From Cellulophaga algicola DSM 14237 (GTDB lineage: Bacteria > Bacteroidota > Bacteroidia > Flavobacteriales > Flavobacteriaceae): a stretch of DNA of 64,000 nt. A program made the position numbers and the translations under genes. Below are positions 43,812 to 52,220 of the stretch, piece by piece. Under the pieces are notes generated by a model that saw only the letters and a program-made list of their open reading frames with translations, made no database searches and had not been told where the DNA came from. How positions within the stretch are numbered: position 1 is the stretch's first letter; the number at the start of each line of letters is the position of its first letter. The stretch is taken from contig NC_014934.1 of assembly GCF_000186265.1 (NCBI RefSeq), positions 2,356,001 through 2,420,000 on the forward strand, read 5' to 3'.

Positions 43812-44630
43812 TTATTTATTGTATTGTACTACTTGTGGGAATGGAATTTCAATTCCTTCCGCATCAAATCTAAGTTTAGTTTCCTCCATTACATAGAAGT
43901 GTGCTTCCCAGAAATCTGAGTTGTTGGCCCAAAAACGCAACGTAAGATTTACAGAGCTTTCTGCCAATTCATCCACATAAACTACTGGAGCTGGATCTTT
44001 GAAGATAGTTTCATAATCTGCACAAATTTTTAAAAGGATTTCTTTTGCCTTTTTTAAATCTGAACCATATCCTATTCCAATAGAAATTTTATCTCTACGA
44101 GTATCTTGCGCATTGTAATTGGTAATGTTGTTATTAGATAATTGACCGTTAGGAACAATAACAATTTGATTCCCGAATGTGCTTAATTTTGTCGTAAATA
44201 TTGATATTTCTTTCACGGTACCATCTACTCCTTGAGCAGCGATAAAATCGCCAACCTTAAAAGGTTTAAAAATTAAGATAAGTACGCCTCCAGCAAAATT
44301 AGCTAGTGATCCTTGTAATGCTAAACCAATAGCAAGACCAGCAGCACCAATTATAGCCACCAAAGAAGAAGATTGTACGCCTAATTGGGTAATAACAAGT
44401 ACAAATAAGGTTATTTTTAACCCTATGCTTATAAGGCTTTGTAAGAAGCTTTCTAAGGATGGGTCGTAATCTTGCTTTATAAAGAATTTACGAACCATTT
44501 TATTAACCACTTTAATAAGCCATAAACCAACTATAAAGATTAACACAGCAAGAATTAAATTAGGAAGTGCTCCCCAAATCCATTTTATTGCATTGTCAAC
44601 ATGTTCTTGATAATCTGTAAGTTTCTCCAT
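43812..44630 (-). CDS. Small-conductance mechanosensitive channel (MscS family)
   Basis: A 272-residue MscS-type channel, the same size class as E. coli MscS (286). Three helices are followed by the pore-lining TM3 (IGAAGLAIGLALQGSLANFAGG, residues around 93-115), the beta domain with FKVGDFIAAQGVDGTVKEI and the alpha/beta C-terminal domain ending RFDAEGIEIPFPQ. It opens under membrane tension to release solutes on osmotic downshock. It is monocistronic with no clear promoter found upstream. Confidence 0.95.
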   Translation of the reverse strand: MEKLTDYQEHVDNAIKWIWGALPNLILAVLIFIVGLWLIKVVNKMVRKFFIKQDYDPSLESFLQSLISIGLKITLFVLVITQLGVQSSSLVAIIGAAGLAIGLALQGSLANFAGGVLILIFKPFKVGDFIAAQGVDGTVKEISIFTTKLSTFGNQIVIVPNGQLSNNNITNYNAQDTRRDKISIGIGYGSDLKKAKEILLKICADYETIFKDPAPVVYVDELAESSVNLTLRFWANNSDFWEAHFYVMEETKLRFDAEGIEIPFPQVVQYNK

Positions 44631-44769
44631 GTAATTTTTTAATTCTATTCTACATTCTTTTCACCGCAAAGGAACTTCATCTAAAACTAATATCCTATCG
44701 TATTATTGGATTACGGCAAAAGTTGTATTATTAGCGTCACTTATACGGTTATTCTAATTTTAAAGCATA

Positions 44770-44796
44770 AAAAAAGCGCATACAATGCGCTTTTAG
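44770..44796 (-). terminator. Terminator of the dodecin gene
   Basis: AAAAGCGCAT (44772-44781) and ATGCGCTTTT (44785-44794), 3-base loop; on the minus strand it follows the dodecin stop by 22 bases and ends in T residues. Confidence 0.88.
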
Positions 44797-44817
44797 TACT
44801 TTATAGAATAAAACAAA

Positions 44818-45018
44818 TTACTTTATTTCAAAAGTGATTTTTACATTTACTCTAAACTCTTTTACGTCACCGTCTTCCACAGAAGCACTTTGTTCGTTAA
44901 CATAAACAGAGCGTATGTTTTTAACGCTTTTTGATGCTTGAGATACTGCTTTTCTTGTTGCGTCTTCCCAGCTTTTTTCTGAATTTGCTAATACTTCAAT
45001 TACTTTTAAAATTGCCAT
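44818..45018 (-). CDS. Dodecin (flavin-storage protein)
   Basis: A 66-residue dodecin, which assembles into a hollow dodecamer that binds riboflavin or related flavins and protects them. The sequence shows the KVIEVLANSEKSWEDA opening, SVKNIRSVYV with the flavin-contact region, and the closing EFRVNVKITFEI strand. It has its own terminator and is a single-gene unit 90 bases downstream of the Nfu gene on the same strand. Confidence 0.93.
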   Translation of the reverse strand: MAILKVIEVLANSEKSWEDATRKAVSQASKSVKNIRSVYVNEQSASVEDGDVKEFRVNVKITFEIK

Positions 45019-45108
45019 AATGATTTTTAATTTTGTGTTTCTTTAAAAGTAAGAAATTTCAAATCGAATGACGAATATATGTAGGAAAAATATTTAACAG
45101 CGTAAGTT

Positions 45109-46011
45109 TTAGCCGTTAATAGCTACAACATTCTCAACGTGATCTGCCATCATATTTTTAAGCATGCTTTCTATTCCGTTTTTTAAAGTATACGTAGACG
45201 AAGGGCAACCGCTACAAGCACCTTGCAAAATAACATTTACAGTTTTAGTCTCTTTATCGTATGATTTAAACATGATGTTACCACCATCACTAGCAACAGC
45301 GGGCTTCACATACTCTTCTAAAATATCAATTATTTTTTTAGAAGTATCATCAAGGTTTGCATCTTGAAGTTGTGTTTTTGGGGCTTCAGCTTTTTTCTTT
45401 ACCACACTTTCGGCAGAAACCACTTCAAGTCCATCGGCTATGAAATTTCTAATTAATTCTCTAATATCAAAGGTCACTTCATTCCAGTCTGCAACTTCAT
45501 ATTTAGTAACAGATGCATAATTCTCATCAAAGAAAACTTCTTTTACAAAAGGAAAATGAAATAATTTCTTTGCTAATTCTGAATCTTTAGCTTCGTCAAT
45601 ATTTTTAAATTCAAAAGCCGTAGGTACAATTGTTTTATTAGAAACAAACTTCATCACAGCAGGATTAGGAGTGCTTTCTGCGTATACTGTTGCAGGTACT
45701 TTTTTAGGGTCTTTATCTTCGAAAATAACGGGTTCTCCGCTATTTAAATATTCTACTAATTGCTGAGCAACTTCATCTTTAACATCATCCCATTCTACAA
45801 TGCTAAAACGCTCTAAGGCAATAAAGTTAGCAGAGATATAAACAGTTTTTACAAAGGGCAAATAAAATAATTGTTGTGCTAGTGGTGAGTTTTTAGCTTC
45901 ATCAATATCTTTATATTCGTAGTTATTGCTTTTGGTGATAAAGTGGTTCGTATCGAACTTAAGTATGGCCGGATTATTAGTTTCTACAATAGTTATCGTA
46001 AACTCTTTCAT
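45109..46011 (-). CDS. Nfu-type iron-sulphur scaffold protein with tandem N-terminal domains
   Basis: A 300-residue iron-sulphur carrier. The C-terminal NifU-like domain (about 222-300) has the cluster cysteines C266 and C269 in GACSGCPSSTYTL. Before it are two copies of the Nfu N-terminal domain, about 1-95 and 108-200: each contains an NPA(I/V)(L/M)KF motif, an IDEAK(N/D)S stretch, a (Y/H)FPFVK or FYLPFVKTV segment and a final acidic helix. Most Nfu proteins have one such domain or none. It probably passes clusters to apo-enzymes. The minus-strand -7 element TATTTTTG (46031-46038) lies close upstream. Confidence 0.92.
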   Translation of the reverse strand: MKEFTITIVETNNPAILKFDTNHFITKSNNYEYKDIDEAKNSPLAQQLFYLPFVKTVYISANFIALERFSIVEWDDVKDEVAQQLVEYLNSGEPVIFEDKDPKKVPATVYAESTPNPAVMKFVSNKTIVPTAFEFKNIDEAKDSELAKKLFHFPFVKEVFFDENYASVTKYEVADWNEVTFDIRELIRNFIADGLEVVSAESVVKKKAEAPKTQLQDANLDDTSKKIIDILEEYVKPAVASDGGNIMFKSYDKETKTVNVILQGACSGCPSSTYTLKNGIESMLKNMMADHVENVVAING

Positions 46012-46030
46012 CTTAATTTTATTTTAGGAG

Positions 46031-46038
46031 CAAAAATA
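46031..46038 (-). promoter_or_regulatory. -7 promoter element of the Nfu gene
   Basis: Minus-strand TATTTTTG matches TAnnTTTG and is 20 bases upstream of the ATG at 46011. No TTG partner was seen at the usual distance. Confidence 0.4.
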
Positions 46039-46138
46039 CAAAGTAATTGCCACTATAGCTATATATAATAATGTTGTATTTATATCGTTATACTTTATAT
46101 TTAGAAAAACTAGAACACACCACTCTTTAAACATTTAA

Positions 46139-47155
46139 ATGAAAAGGATTTATTTTTCAGTACTACTCCTGCTAATTTTTGTAGCCCCAACTAAGGCTCA
46201 AGAAGGCATCCCTGTTTATTTTGATTACTTATCGGATAATTATTATTTAGTTCATCCTTCTATGGCCGGTATAGGAGAAGGTGGTAAAGTTAGACTTACA
46301 GCTAGAAAACAATGGTTTAGTGTTGATGATGCCCCTAATTTGCAAACTTTAAATGCACATTTTAGAGTAAGTGAAAAAAGTGGCGTAGGCGCTATAATTT
46401 TTAATGATGCAAATGGTTATCACTCACAGACGGGTGTTAAATTTACCTACGCGCACCACTTAAAATTTGGTGGTGATGGACGTACTTTAAATCAGCTTTC
46501 TTTTGGACTAAGTGGTACTATGTTACAGAGTAGTTTAGATGAAACGGAGTTTAGGTCAGTAACGCCAGATCCTGCAATTGTAGGGTCTAGAATAAGTGCT
46601 ACTTACTTTAATGCAGATTTAGGAATGTCTTATAATTATTTAGAATTCTATGCACATGCATCCATTTTAAACGTGATGAGTAGTAAGCGTAATTTATATT
46701 ATAAAGATAGAACGGATAACCCTCAAGTGCCAGAAGTAGATAACCTAAGACGATATTTGTTTTCTGTAGGGTATCTTTTTGGTCGTAGTGATTGGCAACT
46801 AGAGCCTTCTGTAATGTTTCAAATGACAGATTTTACCCAAGAAAAATCAATGGATTTTAATGCTAAGGTGTATAAAGACGTAGATTTTGGTAAAGTATGG
46901 GGCGGTATTTCTTACCGAAGAAGTTTTGATGGAGCGCAGTATGCTACTACAGACGATTTTGGTGAACAACGTTTACAGTTAATTACACCAATAGTTGGCG
47001 TAAACTATAAGAATTTTATGGTGTCTTATAATTATTCTTATCAAATGGGAGATATTCGTTTTGATAATGGTGGTTTTCATCAGATTACCTTAGGGTATGA
47101 CTTTTTGCAAACAGAAAAAAGATTTGATTGTAAATGTCCTGCAGTTAATTATTAA
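46139..47155 (+). CDS. PorP/SprF family type IX secretion outer-membrane protein (solitary)
   Basis: A 338-residue outer-membrane beta-barrel of the PorP/SprF family, with a signal peptide (MKRIYFSVLLLLIFVAPTKA) followed by the family start IPVYFDYLSDNYYLVHPSMAGI, and later repeated aromatic strands (VSYNYSYQMGDIRF and FHQITLGYDF). Members help surface attachment or secretion of type IX substrates, often a particular adhesin encoded next door. Here no large adhesin lies beside it: the neighbours are Nfu on one side and a VWA lipoprotein on the other. Its substrate is therefore unknown; the C-terminal KRFDCKCPAVNY with a CxC is a small oddity. Confidence 0.9.
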   Translation: MKRIYFSVLLLLIFVAPTKAQEGIPVYFDYLSDNYYLVHPSMAGIGEGGKVRLTARKQWFSVDDAPNLQTLNAHFRVSEKSGVGAIIFNDANGYHSQTGVKFTYAHHLKFGGDGRTLNQLSFGLSGTMLQSSLDETEFRSVTPDPAIVGSRISATYFNADLGMSYNYLEFYAHASILNVMSSKRNLYYKDRTDNPQVPEVDNLRRYLFSVGYLFGRSDWQLEPSVMFQMTDFTQEKSMDFNAKVYKDVDFGKVWGGISYRRSFDGAQYATTDDFGEQRLQLITPIVGVNYKNFMVSYNYSYQMGDIRFDNGGFHQITLGYDFLQTEKRFDCKCPAVNY

Positions 47156-47180
47156 AATATAATAACAAATAATTTATAGA

Positions 47181-47211
47181 AAATCCTGTAGTTTTGGCTA
47201 CAGGATTTTTG
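47181..47211. terminator. Bidirectional terminator between PorP/SprF and VWA genes
   Basis: AAATCCTGTAG (47181-47191) pairs with CTACAGGATTT (47198-47208), 6-base loop, followed by T residues; it stands between convergent genes. Confidence 0.9.
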
Positions 47212-47230
47212 CTTTTTACGGGAGCTCTGT

Positions 47231-48433
47231 TTAGTTATCCCATTTGTAATTTTTCAGTTCAGCTTGTTTTTTTATTGCAGATAACATTGCATTTTCAAGT
47301 CCTCCTTGATTTTCACCTATTTGATTTTTTGTAATAAACAACTCACGTTTTTTATTTAATTCTTGAATTTGCAATTGTATAGCAGTACGTTCTTCTTTTT
47401 TAATACCAATGTAATTTTCAATTTCTTTATCTGATTTATTTTTTAATTCTACAGGTAACTGTTCTTTTTCTAATTTAGAGGTGTCAAACTCTTCGTCATC
47501 TGCTGCATCAACCAAATCCCAAGTGGCATTGTTATATAATCTAGAACTTTTACTCACGGCTCTTTTTACCGCTACAGCTTCTTCTACTTCCATAGCATTA
47601 TTATCTTGTGCATATTGCTTTTGCAGTTTAGCTTTTCCTAAACTACCATAAGCAATATAGGTATGGTTTAATTTAGAATTTAGCTTTACAATATCTGCAT
47701 CATATGGGGTATCTATATGTACAATATGTTTGTTATGATCAATAGCCATATAATCGCCACCGGTTAAAATTGCACCGTTTTTCCATTGGCTAGATACGCC
47801 TTGTTGGTACTCGCCACAAAAAATAGTATTGATGACTACATCTTTTTCTTTTGCGTTAGTTACCGCATCTTTATAATTTAATTTACCTTGGGTAAAAGGT
47901 TCGTTCCCTGCAATGAATATCATTTTTAGGTTATCAGCATTTTTACCCCAATCTAATTGATTTAAGGAGGTTTGTATTACTTGCCCGCAGTATTCTTCGC
48001 CACCATTAGTGCTTAAAGAAAATAGTTTTTCTGAAATTTCATCCAAATCTCCGCTAAACCCTAGTACTTGTTGAATGTACCCTTCTTGTGACGCTAAGTA
48101 ATCATTTCCGTATTGGTAAAGGGCAATCTCTAAATTTGGTCTTATGTAATCGTGGTTTGTATCATTACCGCAACGTGCCTTTACATACGCAAATTTGTTT
48201 ACGATGTCCCATAATTGTGCTTTAGCTTGGTCAATAAGTCCGTCCATACTATTGCTAGTATCTAATAGTAACGCAATTTTAACCGTATTGTTTATGTGTT
48301 TGTGTTCGTTCGTAGTTGCTTGCGCCATAACGGGCGCTGTAACGTCTTTTTTTTCGATCATTTCACAGGCACTCATTGCTGTAACGCTGAGCGCTAGAAA
48401 GCTTATCCCGATAATTTTTTTAATATTTTTCAT
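47231..48433 (-). CDS. VWA-domain lipoprotein
   Basis: A 400-residue lipoprotein: the signal ends MSAC with lipidated C23, then a von Willebrand A domain from about 50 to 255. The MIDAS metal site is visible as D58, S60 and S62 in LLLDTSNSMDG. Four or more cysteines in the VWA part (ARCGNDTNHD, GEEYCGQV, IFCGEY) may form disulfides. From about 260 on the chain is charged and likely helical (KEERTAIQLQIQELNKKREL), perhaps a coiled coil. VWA lipoproteins usually mediate metal-dependent binding to another protein. No partner gene is adjacent, so its role is unknown. Confidence 0.83.
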   Translation of the reverse strand: MKNIKKIIGISFLALSVTAMSACEMIEKKDVTAPVMAQATTNEHKHINNTVKIALLLDTSNSMDGLIDQAKAQLWDIVNKFAYVKARCGNDTNHDYIRPNLEIALYQYGNDYLASQEGYIQQVLGFSGDLDEISEKLFSLSTNGGEEYCGQVIQTSLNQLDWGKNADNLKMIFIAGNEPFTQGKLNYKDAVTNAKEKDVVINTIFCGEYQQGVSSQWKNGAILTGGDYMAIDHNKHIVHIDTPYDADIVKLNSKLNHTYIAYGSLGKAKLQKQYAQDNNAMEVEEAVAVKRAVSKSSRLYNNATWDLVDAADDEEFDTSKLEKEQLPVELKNKSDKEIENYIGIKKEERTAIQLQIQELNKKRELFITKNQIGENQGGLENAMLSAIKKQAELKNYKWDN

Positions 48434-48650
48434 GTTTGCTTAAGTTTATATTGTTTTATTCCGTTCGTAAAACTAGCCGCAAACTTTTTTAGATAAAACA
48501 AACAATGAGTAAAGTGGTTGTTTCAATGAGGGAAGTTAGTTGCCAAATTTGTAAAGCCTACTTATCAGGGTTAATTTTATGGGAATCAATAATTTTAGCA
48601 TTTTTTAATACCATGAAAAACAACTAAGTTTATCCTCTATTTAATGCATA

Positions 48651-50852
48651 ATGAATAAAAGACTGCACCTATTTTTTACGTTTCTCTTGTTTTGTTTTGT
48701 AGCTTTTTCTCAAGCGCAAAGCCAAAGGTCTAGTTTTGAGATAAAGGGTTCTGTAAAAGGTGAAGAAAATAGAGAGCCAATATCTGGTGTTACAGTAACT
48801 ACTAGTAGTGGGAGTTATACGGTGACCAATGGTTTGGGAGAATTTAAAATTAAAGCAATTATTGGAGATGAGTTGATGTTTGAGAGTTTTGCCTTTGAAA
48901 CGGTAACACATATCGTAAAAAGCTCAGAGGATGTAGATGTTCGCGTAAGAGATTACACCCCTGAAAGTAAAGCGTCTAAGGTAGCATCAAAAAGTAGAAG
49001 CTCCACATCTATTCAGCAATTATTAGATTCAGCAAACTATTATAAAAAAACAGATATTGAAAATAGTATTGATTTCGTTACAAAAGCAATCGTACAAATA
49101 GGTAGAGAAGGCGACAAGGATTTACTGTCAAAATCATACACTACTTTAGGGGAGATATATCACTATCACAAACAATATGATTTAGCGGTAAATAGCTTTA
49201 AAGAAGCCCTATTAGCTTCAGATACTGTTAAGACGGAGTTGTTGCTGGCACAAAGTTATTTGGCTAATAATGAGTATGTAAGTGCGCAATCTATATTTCT
49301 AGCCCTAGCTAAAAAATCTTCGCTTACAAGTTATCAAAAAGCACAAGTATATGAGGGCTTGGGAGATGCTAATAAAGGTTTAGGTGCTACAGATAAAGCT
49401 ATTGAAAATTATTCTTTAGGACTAAACTTGGCCAAAAAGAAATCTATAACGCCTAAAATAACAGATTTAAACTCTAAAATTGCCGATGCCTATGCTGATG
49501 ATAATCAACTAGAAGAAGCAGAAGTTTATTATGATAATTCACTAGAATTGTCTAAGAATGAAGCGCCACAAAGAGCGGTTCAGGAAAAAGAGAAAGTGGC
49601 CGATTTTTACAATAAGAGAAATGAATATGATAAAGAAGTTAGCCTCCGAAAAAAGAGTTTAGAAGATTTAAAAGTGCTGAACTCACCTCAGAAAAAAGTA
49701 GCAAAAACCTCAGGGGTAAATACAGGTTCTGATTCTATTTCATCGCAACGTATTAAATATAAAATAGGAAATGCATTATTATCTCAGCAGAAATACGATC
49801 AAGCAATACCCTATTTAATAGAGAGTATTGATGAAGCTAGCGTTGATGATGATTTAGTGGTTCAAAAAGACGCTACAAGAAAGCTTTCTGAAGTGTATAA
49901 GTATCAAGGAGATTTTAATAAAGCGTTAGAAACGTATCAAGAGTATGTAAGTATTGTAGATACGTTATATGTGCGAAAGGAACAAGAGATTTCTAGGGCA
50001 ACCCGCTTAAATAGAGAGATAGCAACAAAACAGAATAGAATTTCGGGATTAGAAAAAGAAAGGGAATTGTACCAAAGTAAATATGATTTGGTGTTGACGA
50101 GTGAGCAATTAGTAGAACGTCAAAAATGGTTAATCTATTCGCTTGTTTTTGGAATGCTATTATTAGGCTTAACCACATACTTTTTCTACCGCAGTAATAA
50201 GCAGCAAAAATTAGCAAACAATTTATTGGCTCTAAAATCTTTGCGATCACAAATGAATCCGCATTTTATTTTTAATGCGCTAAACTCTGTAAATAATTAT
50301 ATTGCTAAAAGCGATGAGAGAAGTGCGAATAGGTATTTAAGTGATTTTTCTACCCTGATGCGTGCTGTTTTAGAAAATTCAGAAGAAGATTTTATTCCAT
50401 TAACTAAAGAAATAGAATTACTGGAACTTTATACAAAACTAGAACATTCTCGGTTTGCAGATAAATTTGATTATGAAATAAAAATTGATGAAGAGATCGA
50501 TATTGCTGCTTATCAAATTCCTCCTATGCTATTGCAACCTTATATTGAAAATGCCATTTGGCATGGCCTTCGGTATAAAGATGAAAAAGGTTTTTTAAAG
50601 ATATCGGTTAAAAATATAACTAAGAATAGCATCGAAATAACAATTATAGATAATGGTATTGGACGTAAAAAATCTACCGAATTAAAAACAAATAATCAGA
50701 AAAAACAAAAGTCCAAAGGTATGGGCAATATTAAAAAGAGAATCGATATTCTTAATGATATGTATAAGGATAAAGTAGATGTAGTCATTTCTGATTATAA
50801 GGAGGACGGGACAGGCACACAAGTCTCTTTTTCGTTGAATAAAGAACAATAG
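48651..50852 (+). CDS. LytS-like sensor histidine kinase with carboxypeptidase-regulatory-like and TPR domains
   Basis: A 733-residue sensor kinase. A signal peptide (LFFTFLLFCFVAFSQAQ) leads to a CarboxypepD-regulatory-like beta domain (about 28-105: FEIKGSVKGEENREPISGVT), then TPR repeats (about 150-440), a coiled coil, a transmembrane helix (LIYSLVFGMLLLGLTTYFF, about 495-515), and a His_kinase domain whose phospho-acceptor H538 is in QMNPHFIFNALNS, followed by the ATPase domain with NAIWHGL and DNGIGRKKS. The sensor part therefore sits in the periplasm. The response regulator starts 26 bases later. The stimulus is unknown. Confidence 0.92.
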   Translation: MNKRLHLFFTFLLFCFVAFSQAQSQRSSFEIKGSVKGEENREPISGVTVTTSSGSYTVTNGLGEFKIKAIIGDELMFESFAFETVTHIVKSSEDVDVRVRDYTPESKASKVASKSRSSTSIQQLLDSANYYKKTDIENSIDFVTKAIVQIGREGDKDLLSKSYTTLGEIYHYHKQYDLAVNSFKEALLASDTVKTELLLAQSYLANNEYVSAQSIFLALAKKSSLTSYQKAQVYEGLGDANKGLGATDKAIENYSLGLNLAKKKSITPKITDLNSKIADAYADDNQLEEAEVYYDNSLELSKNEAPQRAVQEKEKVADFYNKRNEYDKEVSLRKKSLEDLKVLNSPQKKVAKTSGVNTGSDSISSQRIKYKIGNALLSQQKYDQAIPYLIESIDEASVDDDLVVQKDATRKLSEVYKYQGDFNKALETYQEYVSIVDTLYVRKEQEISRATRLNREIATKQNRISGLEKERELYQSKYDLVLTSEQLVERQKWLIYSLVFGMLLLGLTTYFFYRSNKQQKLANNLLALKSLRSQMNPHFIFNALNSVNNYIAKSDERSANRYLSDFSTLMRAVLENSEEDFIPLTKEIELLELYTKLEHSRFADKFDYEIKIDEEIDIAAYQIPPMLLQPYIENAIWHGLRYKDEKGFLKISVKNITKNSIEITIIDNGIGRKKSTELKTNNQKKQKSKGMGNIKKRIDILNDMYKDKVDVVISDYKEDGTGTQVSFSLNKEQ

Positions 50853-50878
50853 CAAGAATCAATTTATAAAATAGGAGT

Positions 50879-51610
50879 ATGAAATTGAAAGCAATTCTGG
50901 TAGAAGATGAAGCCAATAGTAGAGAAATTTTACGTAATTATTTAGCTAAATATTGCCCAAATGTAACTCTTGTTGGAGAAGCGTCAACGATAAAAGAAGG
51001 TTTAGATTTAATCGAAAAAAACCAATTAGATCTGGTTTTTTTAGACGTAGAAATGCCCTTTGGTAATGCCTTTGATTTATTAGAGCAAGTGCCAGAGAGA
51101 ACATTTGAAACTGTATTTGTTACGGCGTATAATAATTATGCTTTAGATGCGCTAAATAACCATGCGGCATATTATTTAATGAAGCCTATTAGTATCGATG
51201 AATTGATTAAAGCGGTAGATTATGTCATGGAAATCCGTCAAAAAGAAAATGCATTAGAAGATAAGATTTTAAAGCCAAAGTTGAATGCGGTGGAGGGCAA
51301 AATAACAATTCCGCAACAAGATGGTTTTCAAATTTTAAATGTCTCAGATATTATGTATTGCAAAGCAGATGATAATTATACGGAGATTTATGTAAAGGAC
51401 AAAAGAATAGTCGTGAGTAAAACTTTAAAATATTTTGAAGAAGCACTGTCAGATTTCTCTTTTGCTAGAATTCATAAATCTTATGTGGTAAATGTAAATG
51501 AAATTGTAAAATATGTCAAAGGAAAAGGAGGTAGCGTTGTGCTTTCTAATGGTAAGGAGTTGTTAGTTTCGGCTTCTAAAAAGAAAGATTTATTAGCCTA
51601 TTTTGAATAG
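50879..51610 (+). CDS. LytTR-family response regulator
   Basis: A 243-residue response regulator, partner of the upstream kinase. The receiver domain (about 1-120) has the acidic pocket EDE near residues 9-11, phospho-acceptor D56 in LVFLDVEMP, the VTAYN threonine and the KPI lysine. The C-terminal LytTR DNA-binding domain (about 140-243) is marked by DIMYCKADDNYTEIYV and FARIHKSYVVNV. LytTR proteins bind paired direct repeats upstream of their target genes. No obvious target promoter could be recognised in the window. Confidence 0.95.
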   Translation: MKLKAILVEDEANSREILRNYLAKYCPNVTLVGEASTIKEGLDLIEKNQLDLVFLDVEMPFGNAFDLLEQVPERTFETVFVTAYNNYALDALNNHAAYYLMKPISIDELIKAVDYVMEIRQKENALEDKILKPKLNAVEGKITIPQQDGFQILNVSDIMYCKADDNYTEIYVKDKRIVVSKTLKYFEEALSDFSFARIHKSYVVNVNEIVKYVKGKGGSVVLSNGKELLVSASKKKDLLAYFE

Positions 51611-51644
51611 GTATTTATATTTTAATCAGTAATAAATAATTAGT

Positions 51645-52157
51645 ATGATAATAAAAACAATAAACGGAAATACTCCAGTGATAGGCGAAGATTGCTTTAT
51701 AGCTGAAAATGCTGTAATTGTTGGAGAAGTTTCCATGGGTAGTCAATGTAGTGTTTGGTATAATGCAGTGCTTAGAGGAGATGTACACTATATAAAAATA
51801 GGGAATAAGGTTAATATTCAAGATGGTGCAGTAATTCATGCAACCTACAAGAAATCGCCAACTACCATTGGTAATAATGTATCCATTGGTCATAATGCTC
51901 TTGTTCACGGATGTACCATACATGATAATGTTCTTATAGGAATGGGGAGTATTGTTATGGATGATTGCATCGTGGAAAGCAATAGTATTATTGCAGCAGG
52001 AGCAGTGCTGACCAAAGGAACCCATGTGCCTAGTGGTACTATATTTGCAGGAGTGCCAGCAAAAAAAATAAAAGATATTAGCCCTGAATTAAGTTCAGGA
52101 GAAATAGATAGAATAGCAGAAAGTTATGTGATGTACTCTGGTTGGTTTAAAGAATAG
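51645..52157 (+). CDS. Gamma-carbonic-anhydrase family protein (left-handed beta-helix)
   Basis: A 170-residue hexapeptide-repeat protein of the gamma-carbonic-anhydrase / YrdA / PaaY group, expected to form a trimer of left-handed beta helices with zinc at the subunit interface. Metal ligand candidates are the histidines in GAVIHAT and IGHNALVHG. The opening IGEDCFIAENAVIVGEVSMG and VWYNAVLRGD are typical. Carbonic anhydrase activity varies within the family and cannot be asserted. It is 34 bases downstream of the response regulator and may belong to that operon. Confidence 0.92.
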   Translation: MIIKTINGNTPVIGEDCFIAENAVIVGEVSMGSQCSVWYNAVLRGDVHYIKIGNKVNIQDGAVIHATYKKSPTTIGNNVSIGHNALVHGCTIHDNVLIGMGSIVMDDCIVESNSIIAAGAVLTKGTHVPSGTIFAGVPAKKIKDISPELSSGEIDRIAESYVMYSGWFKE

Positions 52158-52187
52158 AGGCTAGGACATCAAAATAAATATTATCAC

Positions 52188-52195
52188 TATTTTTG
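52188..52195 (+). promoter_or_regulatory. -7 promoter element of fabD
   Basis: TATTTTTG (TAnnTTTG) 25 bases before the fabD ATG; no TTG -33 partner at the right distance. Confidence 0.38.
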
Positions 52196-52220
52196 TCACA
52201 TAATTAAAAGAATTAAAACG

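Noticed and set aside
48651-51610. Identifying the two-component pair as PorY/PorX, regulators of type IX secretion
   Set aside because: PorX has a PglZ effector domain, while this regulator has LytTR DNA-binding, and the kinase has a LytS-type core.
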